From NCBI GenBank assembly GCA_964432835.1, contig CAYSPA010000016.1:1-20544 (forward strand): a DNA stretch of 20,544 bases. Reading direction: 5' to 3'. Of this stretch, positions 7,791 through 15,326 are shown in pieces. This DNA is from B18-G2 sp964432835 (GTDB taxonomy: Archaea > Thermoplasmatota > E2 > DHVEG-1 > B18-G2). The translations under genes and the position numbers were made by a program. The notes below the pieces were generated by a model. It ran no database searches. It was not told the DNA's origin and worked only from the letters and a program-made list of their open reading frames with translations. Numbering within the stretch: position 1 is the stretch's first letter; every line of letters begins with the position of its first letter.

Positions 7791-8657
7791 ATGGAATTGC
7801 GGATAAGAAATTGTATGCAGGGAGAGGATGAACTCGGCAAACTTTACAGGATTCTCGATTCCGATGGTAAAAATGAGGTGGAAATTGAGGATAAGTATAT
7901 GGAAAGTGTCAAGAGGAGACTCAAAAGGGTCACCCTTCCAGAACCTTCATCCGAAATTTCACGGGAATCTCCCTCTCCTCAACTCCCCGTAAACCTTCCC
8001 AAACCAAAATTTAAAATCATACAGCCCAAGAAAATAACCAGAAAGAAGGAACCGGAGAAAAAAAGAAGCGTGGATGACGTTTTTGAGATAGAGAGGATAA
8101 GCAGGGAGGAATTCATAGCCATTCTTGAGAGGGAAAGAGCCAAGGAACAAACCGAAAAGCAATCTGAGGAGAAACCATCTCCTCCGCCGGCGCCGGAAAT
8201 GAAAGAAATTACAGAGGATGTAAAGGAGACAACTCTCTCCAAGGAAAGTTTCGTTGAGGCGGTTTCAAAGGTCAAGGGAATAGGCGAGAAGAGGGCAGAG
8301 ATGCTCTATGAGAGCGGATTCGATACCTTTGAAAAAATTGCGAGCGCCAAACCGAGCGATATATCCAAGAGAGTCAAGGGGATGAGCACAGAACTCGCCA
8401 GGAAATTGAAGAGAGACATCAAGAAAATTATGCAGACGCACCCATCGGAGGAAGAGATCCCGGAGTGGGAGACGGTTGAGAAAAACGAGCCGTACAGATA
8501 TGAGGATTACACTCTCTACATGGTGGAAAAGAGAGGTAAGGTAAAATATGTTTTCAGCAAAAAGCCACCAAGGAAGGGAAAGCCCTGCCAGATACCGGAT
8601 GGTTACGTTATAAAAGTAAACAGAAAGGGAGTTCCATCCTTAGAAAAGATTAAATAA
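7791..8657 (+). CDS. Helix-hairpin-helix protein with charged linker
   Basis: 288 aa. Residues 40-145 are a low-complexity linker rich in Pro, Lys and Glu, probably disordered. Residues 150-205 form a helix-hairpin-helix pair, with VKGIGEKRAEMLYESGF as the first hairpin and VKGMSTELARKLK as the second, typical of non-specific DNA binding or protein contacts. The C-terminal 60 residues (YTLYMVEKRGKVKYVFSK, GKPCQIPDGYVIKVN) resemble a small module attached to many archaeal proteins of unknown role. ATG 7791 was chosen because the TATA box is 26 bp upstream; 7773 and 7815 are alternatives. The gene ends 25 bp before RtcB, so a role in RNA or DNA maintenance is possible but not shown. Confidence 0.75.
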   Translation: MELRIRNCMQGEDELGKLYRILDSDGKNEVEIEDKYMESVKRRLKRVTLPEPSSEISRESPSPQLPVNLPKPKFKIIQPKKITRKKEPEKKRSVDDVFEIERISREEFIAILERERAKEQTEKQSEEKPSPPPAPEMKEITEDVKETTLSKESFVEAVSKVKGIGEKRAEMLYESGFDTFEKIASAKPSDISKRVKGMSTELARKLKRDIKKIMQTHPSEEEIPEWETVEKNEPYRYEDYTLYMVEKRGKVKYVFSKKPPRKGKPCQIPDGYVIKVNRKGVPSLEKIK

Positions 8658-8658
8658 C
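8650..8658 (+). promoter_or_regulatory. TATA box of rtcB
   Basis: TTAAATAAC, overlapping the stop codon of the helix-hairpin-helix gene and centred about 29 bp before the rtcB ATG. Confidence 0.4.
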
Positions 8659-8682
8659 CTCTTCTTTTCTGTAAAGAGTGCC

Positions 8683-10152
8683 ATGGTCTGGAACGGTCCC
8701 GTTAAAAAGATAGATGATTACAGGTTTGAGATACCCAAGGATTACAGAGGCAAATCAGGAAATCTCAAAATGAGAGTACCCGGAGTGGTTTACGTCGATG
8801 AAAAGATGCTGAACCAGGTGAGAAAGGACGATTCCCTCGAGCAGGTTGCGAATGTTGCAACCCTTCCCGGGATTGTCGCGAAATCGATGGCGATGCCGGA
8901 TATTCACTGGGGTTATGGTTTTCCAATAGGTGGAGTTGCGGCAACAGATGCTGAAGAAGGCGTCATATCTCCGGGAGGAGTGGGTTTTGATATAAACTGT
9001 GGCGTGAGATTGGTCAGAACAAATCTCACCGTAAATGATCTGAATAAAGATCTGATCAAAAAACTTGTAGACAAATTATTTGAGAACGTTCCATCCGGGC
9101 TCGGCTCCGAGGGAAAAGTAAGGGTATCTGTTAAAGAACTCAACGAGGTTCTCGAAAATGGCGCGAGGTGGGCGGTCGAGCATGGGTATGGCTGGGAAGA
9201 GGATCTCGAGGTTCTCGAGGAGAACGGATGCATGGAGATGGCAGACAGCACGCTCATCTCTGATAAGGCGAAGCAGAGAGGTCTTTCCCAGATTGGTTCT
9301 CTTGGAGCGGGAAACCATTTCCTTGAAATCCAGAGGGTTGTTGAAATCTACGATGAAAAGGCTGCAAAGGTCTTTGGTCTCGAAAAGGATCAGATCACCG
9401 TTATGATTCATACTGGCTCGAGGGGATGCGGTCATCAGATATGTTCCGATTACCTGAGGGTTCTCGAATCTGCGGTGAGAAAATACGGAATCTCCCTTCC
9501 GGACAAACAGCTCGCATGCGCACCCGTTAAATCAAAGGAAGGTCAGAACTACTTCAAAGCCATGGCGGCCGCAGCCAATTTTGCATGGTGCAACAGGCAG
9601 ATGATAGTTCACTGGGTCAGAGAGAGCTTCCATCAGGTTCTCAAACAGGATCCAGAGGATCTGGGGATGCACATAGTTTATGACGTCTGTCACAACATAG
9701 CGAAACTGGAGGAACACGAACTGGATGGCAAAAGGATAAAGGTTTACGTTCACAGGAAGGGAGCAACGAGAGCCTTTGGTCCAGGTAGATCTGAGATACC
9801 GCAGAAGTACAGAGACATCGGTCAGCCCGTGCTTATACCCGGAGATATGGGCTCAGCGAGTTATGTTCTCAGAGGAACGGAGCAGGCGATGAGAGAAACC
9901 TTTGGCTCGACATGTCATGGCGCGGGGAGGGTCATGTCAAGACACGAGGCATTGAGGAAATGGAGGGGAGAGGCAATATTCAACATGCTCCAGAAGAAAG
10001 GAATCTATGCCCATCCAGCGAGCTGGAAGGTGATGGCAGAGGAGAGTCCGGATGCATACAAGAATGTCGATGATGTCGTGAGAATCACTCACAATGCGGG
10101 AATATCGAAAAAGGTTGCAAAGATGGTTCCCCTTGGCGTGGTGAAGGGATAA
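8683..10152 (+). CDS. rtcB: RNA-splicing ligase RtcB
   Basis: 489 aa, full length. Joins RNA ends with 2',3'-cyclic phosphate or 3'-phosphate to 5'-OH using GTP and manganese; in archaea it seals tRNA exons after intron removal. Metal and guanylylation residues are present: Cys106 in DINCGVR, His212 in GAGNHF, His243 in MIHTGSRGCGH, His337 in VCHNIAK and His412 in STCHGAGR, the expected GMP-accepting histidine. There is no intein, although RtcB is a common intein host in archaea. TTAAATAAC overlaps the stop of the upstream gene and lies about 28 bp before the ATG, suggesting a separate leaderless transcript. Archease, the usual activator, is not in the window. Confidence 0.97.
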   Translation: MVWNGPVKKIDDYRFEIPKDYRGKSGNLKMRVPGVVYVDEKMLNQVRKDDSLEQVANVATLPGIVAKSMAMPDIHWGYGFPIGGVAATDAEEGVISPGGVGFDINCGVRLVRTNLTVNDLNKDLIKKLVDKLFENVPSGLGSEGKVRVSVKELNEVLENGARWAVEHGYGWEEDLEVLEENGCMEMADSTLISDKAKQRGLSQIGSLGAGNHFLEIQRVVEIYDEKAAKVFGLEKDQITVMIHTGSRGCGHQICSDYLRVLESAVRKYGISLPDKQLACAPVKSKEGQNYFKAMAAAANFAWCNRQMIVHWVRESFHQVLKQDPEDLGMHIVYDVCHNIAKLEEHELDGKRIKVYVHRKGATRAFGPGRSEIPQKYRDIGQPVLIPGDMGSASYVLRGTEQAMRETFGSTCHGAGRVMSRHEALRKWRGEAIFNMLQKKGIYAHPASWKVMAEESPDAYKNVDDVVRITHNAGISKKVAKMVPLGVVKG

Positions 10153-10153
10153 A

Positions 10154-10160
10154 TTTAATA
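10154..10160 (+). promoter_or_regulatory. TATA box of the PAC2-family gene
   Basis: TTTAATA, immediately after the rtcB stop and centred 28 bp before the ATG at 10185. A second AT-rich run at 10167-10174 lies too close to that ATG to be its TATA box. Confidence 0.4.
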
Positions 10161-10184
10161 ACCAAATTTATAATGGTAGGTTGC

Positions 10185-10937
10185 ATGGAAGAGGTCAGGC
10201 TGATAGAGTTTAAGGAGATGGACATGCAGGATGGTACAATAATAGCGGGATTCCCATCCATTGGTCTCGTGAGCACGATCGCGGCCAATTACCTGATAGA
10301 TTCCCTTGGTCTCAAGCAGATTGGTGCCCTCGAATCAAGATACTTCCCCACTCTCTCCGTTGTTCATTCCGCAGAACCCCTCTCACCCGTGAGAATATAT
10401 GGAGGGGTCGCTGATAAAGGGAAAAAGATGGCCATCTTTGTATCGGAATTCAGACCAAAACCAAACCTGATCGTACCGATAGCGGATGTGATAATGGATT
10501 GGGCTGTTAAGAAGAAATGCAAACTCCTGATATCTCCAGAAGGCATGGTCGTGGAGGGCAGGGAGCTAGAGATGGTGAAAAAGGAGACAGCCTACGCTAT
10601 CGCATCGACGGATGAAGCGAGAAACATGCTCATTCATAGGGGGATTCCGCAGTTCAAGAACGGTATCATCGCCGGGGTTTCTGGGGTTTTACTGAACAAA
10701 GGCAAACACAAAAACTTCAATGTCATTTCCATCCTGTCGGAAGCCCATCCCAACTATCCAGACGCGAGGGCGGCGGCAGCGACCATAGAGGTCATAGCAT
10801 CTCTCCTCGATCTTGATATAAACGTCGCTCCGCTGTATGAAGAGGCGGAGAGGATAGAACAGCATCTGCAGAAGTTGCACAAACAGGCCAAACCCGTGGT
10901 GACGACGGATCACGGACTGGGACCGATGTATGGGTGA
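10185..10937 (+). CDS. PAC2-family protein (proteasome assembly chaperone-like)
   Basis: 250 aa. The N-terminal motif TIIAGFPSIGLVSTIAANYLI and the later IAGVSGVLLN and EAHPNYPDARAAAATIEVIA are the hallmarks of the archaeal PAC2 family (PbaA/PbaB type), related to eukaryotic proteasome assembly chaperones. Some family members bind the archaeal proteasome or other ring assemblies through a C-terminal tail. Here the last residues are LGPMYG, without the clear HbYX tail (hydrophobic-Tyr-X) of PbaB, so direct 20S binding is not supported. An in-frame ATG at 10173 is possible; 10185 suits both the family N-terminus and the TATA spacing. The next gene starts 2 bp after this stop, so the two are probably co-transcribed. 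Confidence 0.87.
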   Translation: MEEVRLIEFKEMDMQDGTIIAGFPSIGLVSTIAANYLIDSLGLKQIGALESRYFPTLSVVHSAEPLSPVRIYGGVADKGKKMAIFVSEFRPKPNLIVPIADVIMDWAVKKKCKLLISPEGMVVEGRELEMVKKETAYAIASTDEARNMLIHRGIPQFKNGIIAGVSGVLLNKGKHKNFNVISILSEAHPNYPDARAAAATIEVIASLLDLDINVAPLYEEAERIEQHLQKLHKQAKPVVTTDHGLGPMYG

Positions 10938-10939
10938 GG

Positions 10940-11683
10940 ATGAAAATTCCGAAATCTCATCCAAGGTATCACTCTCTCGTTATAAGAGAGAAACTCGCAG
11001 AGGGTTTCAGAAAGGGATTGGTTCATGAGACGGGTCTCATAGCCCACGGCAGGGGAGAGGCTTTCGATTACCTTATTGGAGAGAGAACCACGGAGATCGC
11101 CGAACTTGCCGAGAAGACGGCCGCCGCCCTGCTGTTGATCGCGAGACATCCCGTCATATCCGTGAACGGGAACACCGCCTCCCTTGTTGGGAGGGAGTGC
11201 GTGGAGCTGGCGAGAAAGATACCCGCAAAAATCGAGGTGAATCTCTTTCACAGGACGGAGGAAAGGGTTAGGAGGATAATCGAAGAACTCGAATCATTTG
11301 GGGCTCGTGATGTACTCGGGGATGAGCCGGATGCAAGAATAGAGAGTCTCGACCACCCAAGAGGGTTGTGTTGCAGAGAAGGCATATACAGCGCGGATGT
11401 GATTCTCGTCCCCCTCGAAGATGGTGACAGATGTGAAGCCCTCGTGGAGATGGGTAAAAGGGTTATAGCCATAGATTTGAATCCGCTATCCAGAACTTCC
11501 CAAAGGGCGAGCATAACGATAGTTGACAATGTGGTTAGGGCGATACCCAACATATCTAAGTGGATCGATGAGTTGAGAGATAAAGATAGAGATGAATTGC
11601 GGAATATGGTGGACGGTTGGGATAACAAAAAATCTCTGCAAAAAATCCTGGAACATATTTCAAAAAGAATAAATCCTCCGTAG
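10940..11683 (+). CDS. 4-phosphopantoate--beta-alanine ligase (archaeal)
   Basis: 247 aa. Condenses 4-phosphopantoate with beta-alanine using ATP to make 4'-phosphopantothenate, the archaeal replacement for bacterial pantothenate synthetase and kinase in coenzyme A synthesis; cytosolic. Family features seen: KIPKSHPRYHSL at the N-terminus, GRGEAFDYLIGERT near residue 36, ARHPVISVNGNTA near 75, then ADVILVPLEDGDR and VIAIDLNPLSRTSQRA in the C-terminal half. An alternative GTG at 10934 overlaps the previous stop; ATG 10940 matches the usual family N-terminus. It lies directly behind the PAC2 gene and ahead of aspS, with no obvious functional link beyond housekeeping. Confidence 0.92.
   Translation: MKIPKSHPRYHSLVIREKLAEGFRKGLVHETGLIAHGRGEAFDYLIGERTTEIAELAEKTAAALLLIARHPVISVNGNTASLVGRECVELARKIPAKIEVNLFHRTEERVRRIIEELESFGARDVLGDEPDARIESLDHPRGLCCREGIYSADVILVPLEDGDRCEALVEMGKRVIAIDLNPLSRTSQRASITIVDNVVRAIPNISKWIDELRDKDRDELRNMVDGWDNKKSLQKILEHISKRINPP
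11666..11674 (+). promoter_or_regulatory. TATA box of aspS
   Basis: AGAATAAAT, inside the 3' end of the phosphopantoate ligase gene and centred 28 bp before the aspS ATG; no Shine-Dalgarno sequence is visible between them. Confidence 0.4.
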
Positions 11684-11697
11684 CCTTTATCGAAAGC

Positions 11698-13005
11698 ATG
11701 GAAGTTTACAGGACCCACTACTCAAAGGAATTGAGCGATAAAGACGATGGTAAAGAAGTTACCGTGGCGGGATGGGTTGAGGATGTAAGAAACCTCGGCT
11801 CGATCGCTTTTATAATCCTTAGAGATAGACAGGGAACCCTTCAGATAACCACGTTCAAAAAACGGCACGGGGAGATTTTTGAAAAACTTATCAATCTAAA
11901 TAGAGAGTCGGTTATCTCCGTCAAAGGCGTTTGCAAGGCAAACGAAAAGGTCAGGAATGGCTACGAGATAATACCGGAAGAACTCCAGATTCTATCAGAA
12001 TCCGATGCTCCCCTTCCCCTTGGAGTCGTCGATAAGGTGAGAGCGGAGATGGACACCAGGCTGGATAACAGGTTTATAGACCTCAGAAAGAGCGAGGTCC
12101 GCTCCATATTCACGATAAGAGATGTTCTCATAAATTCGGCCAGAGATTATCTGAGGAAAAACGGATTCGTGGAGGTTCACACCCCAAAGATAATAGCAAG
12201 CGCATCCGAGGGCGGAACCAACCTGTTCAGGTTAAAATACTTTGAAAAAGATGCCTTTCTTGCGCAATCTCCACAGCTCTACAAACAGATGCTCATGGCG
12301 AGCGGTCTCGATAGGGTATATGAGATAGCGTGGTATTTCAGGGCGGAGGAGCACAACACGAGGAGACATCTGAACGAATCAACCGCCATAGATATAGAGA
12401 TGGCTTTTATAAAAGATGAAGAAGATGTGATGTCCGTACTAGAGGGGCTGATAAGGCATATATGCGAGGAAATTAAAGAAAGATGCGAGGAAGAGATGGA
12501 AATACTCAACGTTGAGATAAAACCTCCCAGGATTCCCTTGCCGCGAATCACTTATGGCGAAGCGATCCAGTTGTTGGAAAAGGAGGGCGTTGAGCTCGAG
12601 TGGGGGGAGGATTTTGGTGGCGAAGAAGAAAGAGTTCTTGGAGAGATAATGAAGAGGAAGGGAACAGATTTCTACTTCATAACAAAATACCCCATACAGG
12701 TAAAACCCTTCTACACGATGCCCGAAGGAGAGCTATCAAAATCCTTCGACCTGTGCTGTAAGGGTGTGGAGATCTCTTCGGGAAGTCAGCGTATCCACGA
12801 CTATAGTCTGCTCGTTAGAAGAATTGAGGAGAATGGATTGAAACCCGACGATTTCAGAGATTACCTTAAAGCGTTTAAGTATGGTATGCCACCGCACGGG
12901 GGCTTCGGTCTGGGAATAGAGAGGTTACTCATGCAGTTGCTGAATCTGAAAAATGTAAGGGAATGTATACTCTTCCCAAGGGACAGGACGAGATTGAGAC
13001 CTTAA
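11698..13005 (+). CDS. aspS: Aspartyl-tRNA synthetase (archaeal type)
   Basis: 435 aa. Charges tRNA-Asp with aspartate. The N-terminal OB fold for the anticodon covers about residues 15-100 (VTVAGWVEDVRNLG, RDRQGTLQITTF). The class II core has motif 1 around residue 150 (GFVEVHTPKIIASASEGG), the substrate segment AQSPQLYKQ, motif 2 (FRAEEHNTRRHLNE) and motif 3 (GMPPHGGFGLGIERLL). It is an archaeal/eukaryal-size enzyme without the bacterial GAD insert. The two positions known in Thermococcus to separate discriminating from non-discriminating AspRS (Trp26, Lys85) appear here as Glu28 and Arg86 by eye, which leaves specificity undecided. The gene ends 10 bp before the convergent tRNA-Leu. Confidence 0.96.
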   Translation: MEVYRTHYSKELSDKDDGKEVTVAGWVEDVRNLGSIAFIILRDRQGTLQITTFKKRHGEIFEKLINLNRESVISVKGVCKANEKVRNGYEIIPEELQILSESDAPLPLGVVDKVRAEMDTRLDNRFIDLRKSEVRSIFTIRDVLINSARDYLRKNGFVEVHTPKIIASASEGGTNLFRLKYFEKDAFLAQSPQLYKQMLMASGLDRVYEIAWYFRAEEHNTRRHLNESTAIDIEMAFIKDEEDVMSVLEGLIRHICEEIKERCEEEMEILNVEIKPPRIPLPRITYGEAIQLLEKEGVELEWGEDFGGEEERVLGEIMKRKGTDFYFITKYPIQVKPFYTMPEGELSKSFDLCCKGVEISSGSQRIHDYSLLVRRIEENGLKPDDFRDYLKAFKYGMPPHGGFGLGIERLLMQLLNLKNVRECILFPRDRTRLRP

Positions 13006-13015
13006 TCAAGAGAAG

Positions 13016-13100
<85 letters not shown>

Positions 13101-13154
13101 ACATTAATATAATATTAGAAAGAAGGTAAAATGTTTTTCGTTTGAAACCTTATC

Positions 13155-13325
13155 TTAGAGAGACAGGGCTCCCTGCGGGCAGGTATCTATACAGGCACCA
13201 CACTCTATGCACTTTGATTCGTCTATCTTTGCCTTATCGCCTTCTATCGTTATGGCTCCGTTGGGGCAGACATCGACGCATGCTCCACAACCAACACACT
13301 TTTCCTCATCCACCTTTACGGCCAT
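13155..13325 (-). CDS. Small 2x[4Fe-4S] ferredoxin
   Basis: 56 aa. Two complete cluster motifs: CVGCGACVDVCP at about residues 10-21 and CIECGACIDTCP at about 39-50, so it is a bacterial-type dicluster electron carrier with no extra domain. The short MAVKVDEEK N-terminus and PNGAI/PQGAL turns are typical. Archaeal ferredoxins of this kind accept electrons from 2-oxoacid oxidoreductases. An excellent Shine-Dalgarno sequence GGAGGT (complement of 13334-13339) sits eight bases before the ATG, unlike most genes in this window. A TATA box lies at about 13373-13381. It could be co-transcribed with the downstream tRNA-Leu. Confidence 0.95.
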   Translation of the reverse strand: MAVKVDEEKCVGCGACVDVCPNGAITIEGDKAKIDESKCIECGACIDTCPQGALSL

Positions 13326-13372
13326 CCACCTCAACCTCCTTTTTTCGAAAGCAAAGAAAGAATGCGATATCC

Positions 13373-13381
13373 GTATATAAC
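13373..13381 (-). promoter_or_regulatory. TATA box of the ferredoxin gene
   Basis: Reads GTTATATAC on the minus strand, about 50 bp before the ATG, giving a leader of about 25 nt that holds the strong GGAGGT site. Confidence 0.5.
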
Positions 13382-13412
13382 GATTTTTGCGGTTCGATGT
13401 TTCGCATGAAAG

Positions 13413-13420
13413 ACTTAAAT
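13413..13420 (+). promoter_or_regulatory. TATA box of the 13442 gene
   Basis: TTAAATAC, centred about 25 bp before the ATG at 13442; no Shine-Dalgarno sequence in between, as expected for a leaderless transcript. Confidence 0.4.
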
Positions 13421-13441
13421 ACAGAAAATCCGATACAAAGG

Positions 13442-13783
13442 ATGGTCTGGATGGTGGATATAAGGCGTATTGAAAAGAACTTCAGAAGATTCCAGGGAAG
13501 CTTCTGCGAGGATATAATTGATCTGAATATCGATGGCAGAATAGAATTTGACAGGGTTAAGACGAGAATGATCCAGAGCGAACTATTCAAATCCATACAA
13601 GATTTCGCGAAGGAGAGGAAATGGGACATAGAGAGTAGGGATTTGAAGATACTCGCCAGAAGAGGAGAAAACATTATAGATATAAGTCCGGTAGAGTCCG
13701 ACGATAGAAATACCCTCCACATAACACCATGGAGCCAGTTTCAGGAAAAATTGAAGAGGATAGACGAATTAACCGAAGACTAG
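13442..13783 (+). CDS. Small hypothetical protein
   Basis: 113 aa, not recognised. The sequence is charged and soluble-looking, with no signal peptide or membrane helix. Predicted by eye: an N-terminal helix (DIRRIEKNFRRFQ), a strand (IIDLNIDGRIEF), a central helix (RMIQSELFKSIQDFAKERKW), then LKILARRGENIIDISPVES. It could be a small alpha/beta protein. The long frame upstream to 13142 is the antisense of the ferredoxin gene and is not part of the protein. ATG 13442 fits TATA spacing; ATG 13451 is an alternative. It is divergent from the ferredoxin, and its end overlaps the convergent DJ-1-family gene by 15 bp. Confidence 0.65.
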   Translation: MVWMVDIRRIEKNFRRFQGSFCEDIIDLNIDGRIEFDRVKTRMIQSELFKSIQDFAKERKWDIESRDLKILARRGENIIDISPVESDDRNTLHITPWSQFQEKLKRIDELTED

Positions 13784-14332
13784 ACCCCTGAGCATCCTTC
13801 CGGCCACTTGATCGGCGGTTTCCTTACCGGCGAGAATCTCTGCGAGTTTCCATCCAAAGAGTAGAGCGGTTGATGGTCCCCTGCTCGTTACTATGTTGTC
13901 ATCGTGAACAACCAATTCGTCAACAAACTCACCTCCGCCTCTCTCGATCTCTTTTTCCATACCCGGATAGATGGTTGCCCTTCTCCCCTTGAGAATACCC
14001 GCATCGGCAAGAACCACCGGCGCGGCACAAATCGCGGCAACCAGCTTCTTCTTTTCGTGTGCCTCTCTCACCAGATCCAGAACCCTTTCGTTCTTTCTCA
14101 GATTTATGTATCCCGGTGCGCCGCCGGGGAGGATGAGAGCATCGTAGTCATCTATTTTAACGTCGTTCAGGTGCTTATCCGGTACGACCTTCACTCCGTG
14201 CGCACCCTCGACGATATTTTCTTCCGTCCCCGCCACATCCACGATTATCCCGCATCTTCTCAGAATATCGACCACGGACAGGGCTTCTATCTCCTCGAAG
14301 CCGTTTGTGAGCACAATCACCGCTCTCTTCAC
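13769..14332 (-). CDS. DJ-1/PfpI-family protein
   Basis: 187 aa from a GTG at 14332. Class I glutamine-amidotransferase-like fold of the DJ-1/ThiJ/PfpI group. The nucleophilic cysteine is in VAAICAAPVVLA (Cys102) and the supporting glutamate is in GFEEIEAL (Glu16), matching the DJ-1 Cys/Glu pair; LPGGAPG is also present. Members act as glyoxalase III or deglycase, protease or chaperone; sequence alone does not decide, and the DJ-1-like N-terminus argues against a PfpI protease hexamer. An upstream ATG at 14362 lies in the TATA element and is unlikely. Divergent from the YjbQ gene through a shared promoter. Confidence 0.88.
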   Translation of the reverse strand: MKRAVIVLTNGFEEIEALSVVDILRRCGIIVDVAGTEENIVEGAHGVKVVPDKHLNDVKIDDYDALILPGGAPGYINLRKNERVLDLVREAHEKKKLVAAICAAPVVLADAGILKGRRATIYPGMEKEIERGGGEFVDELVVHDDNIVTSRGPSTALLFGWKLAEILAGKETADQVAGRMLRGLVFG

Positions 14333-14359
14333 GATATCCCCCACCCGTGATATGGTACA

Positions 14360-14371
14360 CATTTATTAAGA
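14360..14371. promoter_or_regulatory. Shared divergent promoter core between DJ-1 and YjbQ genes
   Basis: CATTTATTAAGA reads TATA-like in both directions (ATTTATTAAG and CTTAATAAAT). The centre is about 28 bp from the YjbQ ATG at 14393 and about 34 bp from the DJ-1 GTG at 14332. Only one AT-rich element is present in the 60-bp gap, so both genes probably use it. Confidence 0.45.
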
Positions 14372-14392
14372 TTGATGCTTTTCTCACGCACG

Positions 14393-14788
14393 ATGAAAGA
14401 AATCCACGTGAGTAGCAAGCGAAGGGAGGAACTGATAGATATTACCCACGAGATAGAGAGATTTGTTAGGGAGGAGAATATCGAAGAGGGCTTCGTTGTT
14501 GCATACGTTCCGCATACGACCGCTGGGATAGTTATAAACGAGGGTTTTGATCCGGATGTGGGAAGAGACATAATCGAAACCATGAGAAAGCTGGTACCGG
14601 AGCACGGAGATTACCGTCACTCCGAGGGAAACAGCGATGCTCACATAAAATCCTCCATCCTTGGGGAAAGTAAGTTGATTCCCGTAAAAAACGGGAAGCT
14701 TTTGCTCGGGACATGGCAGAAGGTGTTTTTCTTTGAGGGAGACGGACCGAGAAATAGAAGGATTATTTTAGGTGCAATTCGTTTATAG
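14393..14788 (+). CDS. YjbQ/UPF0047-family protein
   Basis: 131 aa. Family hallmarks are complete: VPHTTAGIVINEGFDPDV near residue 40, SEGNSDAHIKSSILGES near 80 and LGTWQKVFFFEGDGPRNR at the C-terminus, with the conserved histidines that form a possible metal or phosphate site. Bacterial YjbQ has weak thiamine-phosphate synthase activity and its true role is unsettled. The start at ATG 14393 (MKEIHVSSKR) is the family N-terminus and sits about 28 bp after the TATA element; an earlier ATG at 14372 is too close to it. The next gene begins 4 bp after the stop. Confidence 0.9.
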   Translation: MKEIHVSSKRREELIDITHEIERFVREENIEEGFVVAYVPHTTAGIVINEGFDPDVGRDIIETMRKLVPEHGDYRHSEGNSDAHIKSSILGESKLIPVKNGKLLLGTWQKVFFFEGDGPRNRRIILGAIRL

Positions 14789-14792
14789 AACC

Positions 14793-15326
14793 ATGCTGTA
14801 TTACATACATGGCTACGCATCCGGACCGAACGGCAGAAAGGCGATTCTCTTCAGGGAAAAGCTTGGCGCGATACCGCTTAGATATATGGATGGCGAGGAG
14901 GTTGATGTGAGCAGATGTATAGAAAACATAGAGAATGCCATAAGAAATGATACCCGCATCATACTCATCGGTTCCTCCTTCGGAGGATTCCTTTCTGCAA
15001 AGATTGCGCTTGAAAACAGAAACGTGAGGAGTATAGTTCTGCTTAATCCCGCCGTCGTACCTCCAGATGCTATCGTATCAGACCCTTCCATACCCGATAA
15101 AGTTGTGAGAGATATACAGAATTCCGGATTGTTTGAGAAAAGGATACCCTGTGACGTGTACATAGTCATGTCAACGAGGGATGAGCTCATACCCCGGGAA
15201 TGGGTTCTCAGATTCGCGATGTTTCAGGAAGCGACCGTGAAATTCATAGAGGACGACCACAGAATAAGCAGAAACATCAATTTACTGCCAGATATCGTAT
15301 CGACTTTCTTGAAATACGGAGAATGA
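14793..15326 (+). CDS. Small alpha/beta hydrolase (YqiA-like esterase)
   Basis: 177 aa from the ATG at 14793. It opens with YYIHGYASGPNG, the oxyanion-side loop of YqiA/UPF0227-type esterases. The nucleophile elbow is GSSFGG (Ser62), with the acid in MSTRDELIP (Asp130) and the histidine in EDDHRIS (His156), so a complete triad is visible. The substrate is unknown, probably a short acyl ester. GATTATTTTAGG at 14761-14772 is centred 26 bp upstream, inside the YjbQ gene, consistent with its own leaderless start; the track back to 14772 is not needed. The stop abuts the convergent kptA stop with no gap. Confidence 0.85.
   Translation: MLYYIHGYASGPNGRKAILFREKLGAIPLRYMDGEEVDVSRCIENIENAIRNDTRIILIGSSFGGFLSAKIALENRNVRSIVLLNPAVVPPDAIVSDPSIPDKVVRDIQNSGLFEKRIPCDVYIVMSTRDELIPREWVLRFAMFQEATVKFIEDDHRISRNINLLPDIVSTFLKYGE

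Noticed and set aside
7655..7840. 62-residue N-terminal extension of the OB-fold protein.
   Set aside because: Overlaps the promoter and start of the divergent HhH gene and shows no conserved sequence; the later ATG gives a clean membrane anchor.
8683..10152. Possible intein in RtcB.
   Set aside because: The protein is 489 aa with all motifs at expected spacing; no insertion.
13101..13154. Separate small RNA gene between the ferredoxin and tRNA-Leu.
   Set aside because: Only 54 bp of AT-rich sequence, better explained as promoter or processing spacer of the tRNA.
13142..13441. Longer N-terminal extension of the 13442 protein.
   Set aside because: This part is antisense to the complete ferredoxin gene and its promoter; the TATA spacing supports a start at 13442.
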